64,000 nucleotides of DNA, from the NCBI GenBank assembly GCA_030704615.1, contig CM060734.1:23498001-23562000 (forward strand), written 5' to 3'. Below, one piece after another: positions 46,014-56,651 of this stretch. A program made the translations under genes and the position numbers. This DNA is from Takakia lepidozioides (lineage: Eukaryota > Streptophyta > Takakiopsida > Takakiales > Takakiaceae). Position 1 is the first letter of the stretch. Every line of letters starts with the position of its first letter. The notes below the pieces were generated by a model that saw only the letters and a list, made by a program, of their open reading frames with translations, was not told where the DNA came from and did no database searches.

Positions 46014-49000
46014 TTATGGGGTTGTATCCCGCTGTAGAAGTGTGTTGACTTCGTTGTAACTCATAGTAGCTTGGTGAATGAAGAAGTCGAGCTTTGGATC
46101 ACAAACCATCCTTCTCAAGAAGACGAAGTAAAGGTGTTTGCACGGTATGAACTTCCCTCTCTTTCCCAAACTACTTGAAAGCATACCAACAAAATCAGGA
46201 CATGTACAATTGGGAAAATTGGAAACAGTGATGTCGTACGTCCTGTCTTGCAGCGCAGATGCGGATGAGATCATGGTGAAGACCCGACCATACCCTGGAT
46301 CAGGCACTTCCATTGTTCCCCCAACACAAGCGTAAAGCATTCTGGCGGACTCAATTTTGCCGTAGTGTTCTGCGGTTGGAGGGAATCGTCGAACCAGCTT
46401 CCCATTCCGTCTGGTTGGCCACAAGTGAGCGTCAGGCGGAGGTACCCGTGAACCGCTTCCACTTGAAGCACCTTCACGTGCAATGGAATGTCTGGCCAGG
46501 GAAAAACCCGCCTCTTCCAGCATTGCAATCTCTCGATGAGTGAGACCTGTGCCCATCTTCACAGGCCACACGGTTGGTGGAGTAGGCTTCCTTACCACGG
46601 AAGGCCTCACTGTCCCATGCACACATCTCCCACAATCGTCAGCGCAGAACCAGAACTTGTGGTTCTTTGCCTCGCCTTGTCCGTAAGGGAGAAACAAACC
46701 CGTGAATGTAGGAGCTGCAGTGCGTTCTTTTCCCTCTGGATATTAATGATGTACATTTTTCATGATTGGTGGCCCTGATCGCCGCGCATTTCACACGCGA
46801 TCCAGCACTTGTGCGTTCTATATGCCAAACATCGTCCAAGCCCTCAGACTCGATTATATGCGACACCACGTTCTGGTCTTCAACCATTGCAGTGACAGTG
46901 CTTGATGCAGGGGTCCGGTCTGGGGCAGAGTAGCCCTCACCTGTGGATGTTCCGCAATTCCATCTCTGATCCAAGGGAACGCGTGGCGTCGAGAAGTTGA
47001 CCCTGTCCACCCTATGGGAATCTGCATCCGATCCCGGAGGGGTGTCCAATTTCCGTTTGCAAGACCCGAATCTCTCTTCGCCTTCCAGATGGGGAACTCT
47101 TCCCACGAGAGGGGTGCCATCTGCACATATGCTCACTGCCCGCGCTATTTTGCTAGGATCCCCTGATCTTCCAGCTGCCCGCAACATCAACTCGCTCCTG
47201 TCCGGACCTTTGCCACCAAGGCCACCCCTCAAGAATGACCTGTATCTGGTTTGCTGCTGTAGAGCACGAATAAGGTCATCGGCCGTCGTTGCATACAAAT
47301 CTCTCCCTTTTTTGCCGGATTGCTGCAACCAGGCATTGTGCACTGTCTCCGCAAGATTGCAAGAAGGCATGTCCGCCATCTCCTCAATGGACATATGCTG
47401 CAAGGCAAAAAAACACAAAGCCCATATTAGAGTTGGACCCTGAAAGATATATTGGAAGCACCCAAACAAACTTTTGAATGCAAACCACTCACCGTTGTCA
47501 TGGCCGCTCCCCACTGTCGGTAACGGAAGTGCCAAAATGCAAACCAGTCTTGCAGTGCCCTCATGCTGTCCTCCGATGCCGCTCCAGATGAGTACCACCA
47601 GGCACGAATTGTCTGGAACAATGTATTCGCTTCCCCCATAGTTTTGGCGTCTTTGTACTGTTTGCACAGTTGACGATGCATACTCTGCATATCTGGCTTG
47701 ATGTACGTCTTTGTGTGTTTGTCGAGGGATTGTGTCCAATGGAAAAGACACGTACGTTCTCTTCCAGGCATTGGCACTTTTGGATCTCCCGACCCGAACA
47801 CAATGCGGACAGCGTTGAAGTTAGCTTGAGCACTATCGGCCATGAAACCAACGAAATTGGGAGATGGGAGGCCATTGGAGGCCATAACACGAATGAGAGC
47901 TTCCCACATGAGCTGCTGTGAATCTGTGTCCTCTGACTGCATGTCACACACTACAATTGTCATGACCCGCTGGTACACAGGGTCGTAAACATGACATGCC
48001 ATTGTGGTCCAGTCTTTAACTCTCTTGACATGATCGAACATAAGGAAGCAGTTGCCAAGATCGCCACCCTTCTGCATACGTTTAACCAGGCTGACCCCGT
48101 TGCCCTCACCTTTTGTGGACATTTTGAACAAGAACACTTTCCTGGCTCCTTGTCCCGGGAAAACGCTGTCTTGGATGTAGTCGTACATGCTCATTTTCTT
48201 CAAATCCATAATATTGTCCATATAACCTCGGCTCCCAGAGCCCATTCTTAAAGCGTTCACCTGATTCCTAATGTTTGGAGAAGTCAAAGCAGAGAAATGG
48301 TCCATAACAGTGTCCAAAGTTGGTCCTTCCAGCATTCCTCCAACCGAATTTGATGCACACAGAATACGGCTTTCCAGAAAGGACTTGCTCGCCCCCATGG
48401 CAATTGCAGATGTGGTGCCAGTTGGATTGGTATCCAACTCTTGCCTTATCAGACGAGAGACTGTGTCAACGCTCTCCCTATAATCCCCCTTGGACACAGG
48501 GTGGTTGTGAAAACCGAAATGGACACAGGCTCTAGTCAGGTTTTTGAATCGATGCACCACATAATACATTCTGGCGCCACACAAAGCAAGGCAGCAAGGT
48601 GGTACCCTACAGAACTTGCACACAAAAGTGTTACTGTATGGTGGTGTTACCCCAGGCTTGAATGGATTCTCACTGACTCCATCCCATTCGCTTTGGTTTT
48701 GCACACCTGACAATGCGAAGTGTCTGCATTTCATGTTCTCGCATTTCAGGTGCCCATTACAGACTGTTCGCCTGAATATGAGGTTGTCGTTGTTGTGAAT
48801 ATTGGATGTTTTTGTGCGGCACCAAGGGTGCCCATCGTGCTTTTTGTCCATTCCTTCCAGGAGATTGGAAATCCCCCCCACGCGACCAGGAGGAGGCAGC
48901 TCAAAAACAGTATTACCATCAAACGATTCTGGCAAGAATGCCACCCTTTCAATATTGAAAGTGCTCCAGTCTATCCCCCTCAACTCACTCTTGAATCCTG

Positions 49001-49646
49001 CCATCCCACCCATCGCTTTCAATTTAGGAATGACACTGGAGATCTCCTCCACATCTGGTTCTACATATGGACATGGCTGATCCACAGGCGGTATTGCACA
49101 TGTGTCATCGGAGGATGAGTCCGAAAGGTCAACTACAGTGTTAACGGCAGTCGCCTCCTTCTTCACAACCACTGGTGTCTTCTCCTGGGCCACTGATGCT
49201 GCCGTGCCAGGAGTTACGAACGATCCTGCAGACTGTCTCAGAGGAGCACTGAGCACCCTGTATCTGCCTGGAGGCACTCTCCATTGCGTGGTTGGTGCAG
49301 TTTGCGATGGTTTCTGGAACGCGTACTTGAGCAGTTTTCCATTGGCATCGTACACTTCCCTCTGAAGGAATAGACTACCATTTTCCAACCGAAACTGCGT
49401 TGCGAGGACGAGTTCATGAACCACCGCAAAACCATCATCTTCCACCTCGTAAGAAAATGGAACAGGGTGGTCGTCACTGAAGAAGTCCGCGTCAAGGGAG
49501 CCCACAGCCTGGGAAGCCATATGTCGATGTTGCTTCAGAAAGTACAGTTCAAAGTCCGATGGTGCTTCTGAATGCAGGTTGTGTGAGAGTGGAGTTTTGG
49601 CGTCCTCATACACAATTGTTCTCTCAGAATTGCCCCACCAGTGCAT
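46014..49646 (-). CDS. SWIM-type Mutator-like transposase of element III (one apparent frameshift)
   Basis: The ATG at 49646 opens a 5' exon running to about 47495. An intron at about 47402-47494 (GTGAGT...CTTGCAG on the minus strand) splits it from the second exon. Residues roughly 265-390 form Cys/His zinc-binding DNA-binding regions (CRTKTSNIH, CENMKCRHF, CKFCRVPPCC, ACVHFGFHNHP). The DDE core follows with CFLMFDHVKRVKDWTTMAC, then VGFMADSAQANFNAVRIVFG and CLFHW, the MULE D...CxxH signature. The C-terminus (46340-46120) has a SWIM finger, CTCPDF...CKH. The frame shifts by one near 46705-46745, where the element II copy is in frame, so this copy may be inactive. Total length is about 1,250 residues. 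It is divergent from the methylase gene. Confidence 0.85.
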
Positions 49647-49835
49647 TAGCTGACAGATTCACTGACAGAGCCGCCAATGTCGTTGTCATGTCAGGGAGGC
49701 CAGAAGAGATGCCCATTTCCATTAAATTTTGACGGCAACTGCACCGCTGCACAACTGAATATAATTCACATTCCTCTGGAACATTCCACCCTAAATTACC
49801 CAACAATGAATTTTTTAAGATGAGAGTCGATTACA

Positions 49836-50022
49836 CCCTAACGATTTTTGGATGGATGATGTTTGAATGATATCTGCCGTTATACATAGGGTTAGACCCC
49901 AACGAATTTTGTAAGGATGATGATTCATTGATCTCCGCCGTTAAACATAGGGGTAGAGATACCCCGATTACATTTTTGGAAGGATGATGTTTCAATAATT
50001 CCGGCCGTTTTACATAACGACT
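49836..50022. promoter_or_regulatory. Bidirectional promoter region with three tandem 60-70-bp repeats
   Basis: Between the two divergent start codons (49646 and 50182) lie three imperfect repeats. Each has GGATGATG(T/A)TT, then about 15 bases, then GCCGTT(A/T)TACATA or GCCGTTAAACATA, near 49850, 49912 and 49985. The position suggests shared control of transposase and methylase genes. No TATA box stands out clearly. Confidence 0.5.
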
Positions 50023-50181
50023 ACATAGACACGTGTTCGCCATGCATGTGGATTGAGTCGGTGGCGCACTGAACGGTCCGAGCGAACATCTTGGCGTTGA
50101 AGGCCTCGCGATGAACCTCAGATAATGTTCTTTTTGCCTGAGTAACTCATTTTCTTTGCAACCCTGGATTCCGCAGAGACG

Positions 50182-53100
50182 GTGTCCCTACTTCGAGGGA
50201 GAAGCAAGCGTCGAAGAACACTGTATTTCACGTCAAACAAGGAAAGGGCACGCGCTAAGGAGAGGATGAGAAAGGCGAGACGGGAGCTTAGAATGGGAGA
50301 AGAAACCCCGCGAGATGAGGAAGAGGAAGGGCAAAAGAGGATTCAGCAACCGCAGTGTGGAGAGGAAGGTCTTGAAGTGATCCAGGAGGCGACAGACGAG
50401 CAACCTGCAATCGAAGGAGGGGATGAGGAGGAAGTAAGCTGGGCTCGGGAGGAAGCAGTGAGAGTACAGAACCTGGCCTTCAAAGACCAGGGAGAACAAA
50501 CGGACGTAGGAACGCGGCCGTCTGCCCCTGTTTCGCACCATCGCGACCTCCTTGGAAGCATGTTACCTCAAGACCGCATGGAAAAATTGAACGCGACAGG
50601 AGCATCATCAAGTGCAAAGCAGAAACCCCAGGTAGCTACGAACTTTCTTTTTCTCTCTCTGTTTCTGTCTTTTTCTCTCTCTGTTTCATGCTAAGCATTG
50701 AGGACGACATCAACCTTGCGTCAACGCAAGGTTGAAGTCGACCTCCAAAGTGTATTTGCTGGGCTCAAAACAGTGCAGAAACTGCACCACAATCTGTACG
50801 GTTTCATGCTAAGCATTGAGGTGGACATCAACCTTGCGTCAACGCAAGGTTGAAGTCGACCTCAATGCTTTTTTGCTGGGCATAAAACAGTGTAGAAACT
50901 GCACTACAATCAAGGTAGAGAGACATGGATGCTTCCGACGCATCATGGATTTCAAAGAGGAAGCAGAGACAGGAGTCTCCATTTACTGTAGATATTTGCT
51001 TCGCTGAACCCCGATAAGAGAGCTCGCAATCAACCTTGCGTCAACGCAAGGTTGATCCCAACCTGCATATTGTATGTTTAGAGCTTGTAGTGAAACCAAC
51101 AGAGGCTGCACAGGAATCAACCTTGCGTTGACGCAAGGCTGGTTTTCATGATATCTTTGCACAATGGATGCGTCCGATATCCCACTGTCCTCACTGTAAG
51201 GTAGGGAAAGTTCATTCTTCGAGGCTCCCAAAAGAACCCTGCGTCAACGCAAAACATAATTTGGGTCCAAACGTCTTTCCTGTATGCCTTTCAGTCTAAG
51301 TTACGTCCCCATCAATCAACCTTGCGTCAAAGCAAGGTTGATGCATGGGAGCTCAATCTCACACTCACAGATTATTAATTCTGTGCAGAGGAAAAGAAAA
51401 AGGAAATCCGAGGGGGAAGATTTGGCCGCTTCAGAAGGTGAAGGTGATGAAGAGTCACTGGAGGGACACTATGAAAACAAGGCCGAGGAGATAATGGGTG
51501 GGCAAAAAGTGAACTCGTCGAAGGTGATTCTGTCGATGGAGGTTCCCGGCGGAAACCTGGTCATTCCGCTTTGCAGGATGATCTCCATGCCCGCTGTTCG
51601 ACCGGCATTGAGGAACGATATAACAAAGTTGAAGAACGACTTTGTTCACGGCTATGTGAAGGGATCAGCAGTGTTCTACGTATCCACTATGAACACAAAA
51701 GGAGAGGAGTGTCTTGTAACAGAGGACATTGAGCAAAGTTGGGATGAATGCTGGCGGGATGTGAACAGGGAGTTCGAGTTCAAGCTGTCGAAGAAGACCT
51801 CCACAAAAGCATTCATGGGGAAGATGTTTTTTGTCTGGGATGGGAACCACAGACTGCTTGCCTGGATGGATTACATTTCAAGCATGCACTCGGACGACAT
51901 CGAATGGCACTGGAGCGTGGTTTCCATGGTTCTGGATCACAAAGGGCATGTCACGCAGCTCTTGACAGCCATGCACGACATAAACAAGTAAGTCTCCATC
52001 TTTGTGTCTGTTCCTCGTTTCGACAATTAGAAATCATCTTATGAGTTGACGGTTTTTCCAGGTCCAACGAAACATCTCATGTGACCACCAATCTGTGCCA
52101 CACTCTGTTCCGCATCCAGAAGGTAGGGCTGATGCCACTGGAGTCATTCACGAACGTGCTTAGTCCACAGCAGATGAAGAGGTGTGCTGAGAAGAAGACA
52201 AGCACATGGTATAGCTTGACAAGGGAGGCTTTCCTTGACTACATGTACACTGTAAGCTTCTTGACACTGCTTGCTTTTTGACACTGCAAGCTTCTTGACA
52301 CTACCTGTTGTTACTATTTTCTGACAAGTAATGACAGTGTTTCATTCTTTTTACCTGCAATGTATGCAGCAAGAAATAGCAGAAACCGGCTTGAAGGCGA
52401 AAGCTGAGTACTATGATTCCCACACTGAAGAGCAGCGGTCTGCATCTGGGCTTGAGGACACGATGAAGTTCGAGATGAATAATCAAAGGAAGAACCTCAT
52501 GAGTGCATTCGACAAACAAATCAGGATAGCAGATCCAGGGCTTGGCACAGAATTTCTGGAGCAGGTGAAAGTGCACTATGACAAGTTTGGCTCCAAGCCA
52601 GAAATGACTCAGGAGAAACTACATCGCCTTTCCATTTCAATGGTGGACAATGCAACGAAAATCAGGTGGTTGGAGATATGGAACTCGGATCCTCTTGTGA
52701 GAGACACGAATATGTTTCCAACTCCAGAGAGAGACCCGAAGACACAAGCAATAAAAGTTGTAAGCGACCAGACATTCGACCAGTGGCTACACAAAGCCAC
52801 ATTTTGGAGCCAGGTAAGGTTACCACCAAACCATTTTCAGACATGTGTGTTGCTCCGTAATTCCGCTCCCAACCTCTCCAAAATTCTTACAAGCTTTCTT
52901 GTTGCAGTTAGAAAAACGTGCAGTGGCTGCACTTGCTGAGTCGATGGCAGACTACAAAATCAAGATGGCTTGCCCCCGGATCACACTGGAGGCCTATATC
53001 AGGAGGTGGAAGCTCGCTGTCTGGAACAATTGCTTCTTCAGGGAGTTTGAAAAAGACAAAGGAATCTCCAGATCGTACGAGTTCAAAAACCAGCTGAACA

Positions 53101-56100
53101 GCGAGCAAGCAATGAAACGAGTGTTGTACAGGTGTGATCTCCTTACTCAATTGTGGTACTTGAAGGGCGTGCATCTGCAATCTTCTGTCATACTTTCAGA
53201 TTTGCGAATTTGCATGGCTTTGAGGGATCTCTGGGGGCTCTGAATGTGCTGTCCAGCAACATTGCGTTGACGCAAAGTTGTTTCCCATGGTCCTGGTTTC
53301 ACTTACCTATATCTGGGTATCCCATACTGGCGTTTTATTGCATGTGAATGGGGGTGAATGGACAGGAAAATCAGCCTTGCGTCAACGCAATGTTGATGAG
53401 ACGCAGACTATGTACCTTTTCCTCTGGTTTGGGGCAGTTCAAATCCAGATCCAATTCTGCCAACTTGAACATAACAATGTTTGGAGTCTATTTCAAATGC
53501 TATTTTCAGCTTTCACTATGCCAACAAACAGACTTGCGTTGACGCAAGGTTGTTTGGCGGTATGGATTGATGGAAATGTCCCTGTGCATCCCCCAACTTC
53601 CATGCAATTGTAGGAGACTTTCGATTATCAGATATAATATCGATGTTTGTTTCAACAGAGGAATTCAACATTGCGCCAACGCAATGTTGAATATCCATAG
53701 CAGTACATAGTGAGATGGTGGTTTTCAGGCATTGTTTCCCATTTCATCTGTGAGTGAAAACAACATTGCGTTGACGCAATGTTGTATTGCACTTGTCAGT
53801 CGTTGTCTCTATCAATACAACGTAACCACTAGGTGTTTCCCATTTCTGCTCGAATCAACATTGCGTCAACGCAAGGTTGATTCTGGACAGCAAAAGTTGA
53901 TTACCAGGTGTTCCCTTCCTTTATTTCAATATCTTCTTCTGAATGTCTGTTCTTTTCCATTTTCCGATTGACTGACTATCTGGGTTTTTGGTGTTTGATT
54001 CAGGTATATGTATCATATCCTCATACCGGGAAAGTACCTTAGCGATGACCCAGACTTCATCTATTCATGGGCTGACCCCTCCAATGAGAAGACAATGTAC
54101 ACGGCTGGTATTGCCAGAGACTGGAGCAGGGCGCACTTCAGAGACTGTGGGTGGTACCTCGACCTGCCAAAACAGGACACACCATTCGATGAAGTTGTTT
54201 TGAGAAACCTGAACGACAATGCCGCAGCGATTGCCCCATTGGCAGACAAAGACATTCAGGACAGAATCATTTCTACTCTGGCTGCAAAAGAGCCCGAGAG
54301 AACTGCCACTCCAAAACGAAAGGGGAAGACTGTCGGGGATCCTAAGGGGAAGGGGAAAAGTGCAGCTCCGCAAGGACAGGGACCGTCAGAGGTTCCTGTC
54401 AGAGAGCCTTCTCCCGCAAGGAGGGATAGGAGAACATCAAAGTCGAGGGAGCAGCCTTACGAGGCGAGAGAACATCCCTCCAGGGTTTTGGGCCAGTTCA
54501 ATCGTAGGGTGCTGAATGAAAGTTTTCTTGCAATGATGGAGTCCAGGAAGTCCACATTCAAAGGGGTGCCCTCGAAATCATGGGACATGCTTGTTTCGTT
54601 CCTCACTCAGGTAAACACTTCTGTCTAAACTGTTGTATGAATAATTGTGTTTTGGCATCTTGTTGTGGCTTTTCCAGGGGATTGATCTCCTGCTCGATTT
54701 GGATTGGGCTTCTTACACTGTCTCCTGTTTTTCCCTGTAGGTGACAAAAAATCCGGAATGGGTGAATGGAGTTCAGCAGGCATACGCGACTGACCTTGTG
54801 GTGCTGGACATTCCTGACGGTTATCCTGTCCCTGATGTGTTCCCTTCCAATTCGACCCCGACTTGGAACAAATCGGATTCTCGTTATTGGCAGTGGGCTT
54901 TCTCGTTCAGCAACAAATTCCTTTCGGACTCGGGGGCTCTTCTTCTCATGCAGTCAAAGGACATGTCGGCCCGAAGAACTCTTTTCAGCTACATGAAAGC
55001 CTCCGGGTTTCGTGTCATCAAAACTTGGACATGCATCAATACTCTGCCTCTTACGAAGGGCGAGTTCCCGGGGCAGAAAGTGAGTTGGTTCCTTTCAATT
55101 CATGTTTCGTTGTTTTTTCGGTAAATAAAAATGCTGGGTTATGCCTTCTGTCTCATGCTCTCTTCCTCATTGTTGACAGACACGGGTGTTCGAAGCTTTG
55201 TGCCTGGTGAGGCGGAAGGACACTCTTCCTCCTGGTGTTGCTGAGTTCCAGATGAGGGACCTTGCAGCTCATATTGACCCCACCTGCGAGCCTATGGAGG
55301 ATGATGTTCTCTTCAATTACGTGGACTCGGGTCGAACTATGAAAAGGTCGATTGGTGTCCCTTGGAGAGGTGCACGGGAGAAATCTCCAGCTTTCATGCA
55401 GACTTTGGTGGAGACATGCAGCCGTCATGGTGGACGAGTGGTCGACTTGTCTATGGGCACAGGTGGGGCACTTCACATTGTGATTGACATATGGGCAGTA
55501 ACCTTAGGGAAACCCTGTTTTTATTTCTCGTTCTTCTTGGATTTGCAGGAGCATGTTTTCATGCTTGCAAGAGCGCCGGAAGGCACTTCTTCGGCATGGA
55601 AGCTGATACGGAGCTCTTCTCGAGCGAGCTTCGTCAGCTTGAGTCGGACACTACTTCTACCCCATCCAAAGAGGGACTTCTGGAGGAGCCCGAAGCGCCT
55701 GACGAGGATCTGGACGTGGACTCCGATTTTGAGTGTGAGTAAGTTCTTCTGTAGTCGTTCAAAATATGTGGCATTTCCTTGTGTCGTTCCCGTTCGAAAA
55801 AATTGCGTAACATTGTCTATATCTGGATGTTAACATCTGCCACCATTTCTCTTGTTCCTTTCCAGAGTTCTGCACCAGTCATTGAATCAGCAGACACCTT
55901 TCGGATTCCAAGGATACTACATGTCCCCGAGTCCCCCTAGATCCAACCGCTTGCCGGTTTACGCGGAAGCTTGCGCACGGGTGTTATCCGAACAAACACT
56001 GTATTCGCATCTCCATAAAGGTCGTGGAAAAAAAAAACGTCATGTATGTGCTGCTGTATTCATAGATGATATTGCTATTAACTCTGGCAGTGGTTCCTCT

Positions 56101-56121
56101 GAAACCTCCAATATTTCTTGA
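50182..56121 (+). CDS. ParB-like / DNA N4/N6-methylase fusion gene of element III, ten exons, intact
   Basis: Exons: 50182-50631, 51389-51987, 52062-52251, 52370-52813, 52908-53131, 54004-54610, 54741-55079, 55180-55462, 55549-55738, 55866-56121. All nine introns are GT-AG, phases agree and no stop interrupts, giving 1,193 codons. Residues 1-150 are basic then acidic. Exon 2 is ParB-superfamily-like (IPLCRMISMPAVRPAL, FVHGYVKGSAVFYVS, FVWDGNHRLLAW near residues 298-308). A helical middle follows, then a Lys-rich linker. The methylase part has motif IV as VVLDIPDGYPVPDV (near 861) and motif I split by intron 8: VVDLSMGTG then ACFHACKSAGRHFFGMEADTELF (near 1040-1065). The order IV before I is that of beta-class DNA amino-methylases. 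DIPD replaces the usual (D/N/S)PP(Y/W/F), so activity is uncertain. An acidic tail ends the protein, and AATAAA lies at 56142. The start is uncertain: an acceptor-like GCAG lies just upstream. Confidence 0.75.
50711..51340. repeat. Palindrome cluster in intron 1 of the element III methylase gene (GCG type)
   Basis: There are six copies, at 50711-50734, 50829-50852, 51031-51054, 51118-51141, 51233-51254 (decayed) and 51317-51340. The consensus is arm CAACCTTGCG, spacer TCAA or TTGA, arm CGCAAGGTTG. The first two lie in a direct duplication of about 118 bp (GACATCAACC...AAACAGTG). The core GCG-TTGA-CGC is identical to the core of the element II array, which sits in the same intron. Confidence 0.92.
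53257..53879. repeat. Palindrome cluster in intron 5 of the element III methylase gene
   Basis: There are six copies, at 53257-53280, 53372-53395, 53529-53552, 53666-53689, 53761-53784 and 53856-53879. They have CAACATTGCG or CAACCTTGCG arms and spacers TTGA, TCAA or CCAA. Spacing is about 95-155 bp. Arm changes are often compensated on the other side (CATTGCG with CGCAATG), which indicates selection or conversion to keep the pairing. Confidence 0.92.
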
Positions 56122-56573
56122 CGGTTCAAGTACTGAGGCTCAATAAATTGTGTTTTGGCTTTGCTTCCATCCCATACTGTTTTTCAAGTTCTCTGCGCGT
56201 TCCCGTAAGTACAGTTAGGGATTGCCTACGGTATTTCTTCGGAGTGCGGAATTGAAAAATGTTTGTGTGTTGGAGTGAATGTACTGCTTTGCCAAAAAAA
56301 CATTTTTTCTTTTCAGATTCAGTTCTGTAGTGGGCGATCTCCTCATTCCAAAGTCAGGATCTCCCACAAAATTCATCCGCAAACCTGCCATTGTTCTCGG
56401 CCACAAGGAATATTCATGTGGGGGCAGTAAAGAGGGATAAAAAATTAGGACATAGGGGGGGGGGGGAAGCACGGACATAGGTAAAAGGGGGGGGGGGGGG
56501 AGCACGGTAATAGGGGTGAGAGCACGGAACCGCGGTAATAGGGGAGAGGAGCACGGAATTAGGGCCTGAACAC
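56122..56573. other. 3' region of the methylase gene to the right end of element III
   Basis: It contains the AATAAA at 56142-56147 and two G homopolymers (about 56455-56467 and 56487-56500) within a short repeated 'AGCACGG' stretch. No gene is present. Confidence 0.5.
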
Positions 56574-56651
56574 GTGGATGCTTGCTGACGTGGCGTGAGC
56601 CTAGCCAGGCTCACAGGCTCACAGGCTCACAGGCCAGGCTCACGCGCAAGC
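56574..56651 (-). repeat. Right terminal inverted repeat and subterminal motifs of element III
   Basis: GCCAGGCTCACGCGCAAGC at the end pairs with the left terminus. Four AGGCTCAC units precede it in tandem. The Gypsy-2 gag frame begins immediately beyond. Confidence 0.75.

Larger units (their letters stand above)
45281..56651. mobile_element. Element III: MULE-family transposon with intact ParB/methylase gene
   Basis: The left end GCTACCGCGTGAGCCTGGC (45281-45299) is matched inverted at the right end (56633-56651) with two mismatches. Subterminal GTGAGC/GCTCAC motifs are dense at both ends, including a perfect 16-bp palindrome at 45310-45325. The 11.4-kb interior has only two genes, transcribed divergently: a SWIM-type MULE transposase (46014-49646, minus) and a ParB-like/DNA-methylase gene (50182-56121, plus). 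It lies between the gag and protease of Gypsy-2, so it inserted into that retroelement. No convincing target duplication is visible. Confidence 0.8.

Noticed and set aside
46690-46760. A short intron explaining the frame change in the element III transposase
   Set aside because: The only GT...AG available is about 19 bp, and the element II paralogue reads through the same place in frame, so a one-base frameshift is simpler.
50182-56121. Bacterial contamination as the source of the ParB/methylase gene
   Set aside because: Nine spliceosomal introns, a polyadenylation signal and related plant-type transposase neighbours show a eukaryotic nuclear setting.
56455-56502. G homopolymers as G-quadruplex regulatory elements
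   Set aside because: Two simple runs in a low-complexity stretch near a transposon end; no gene-linked placement supports regulation.
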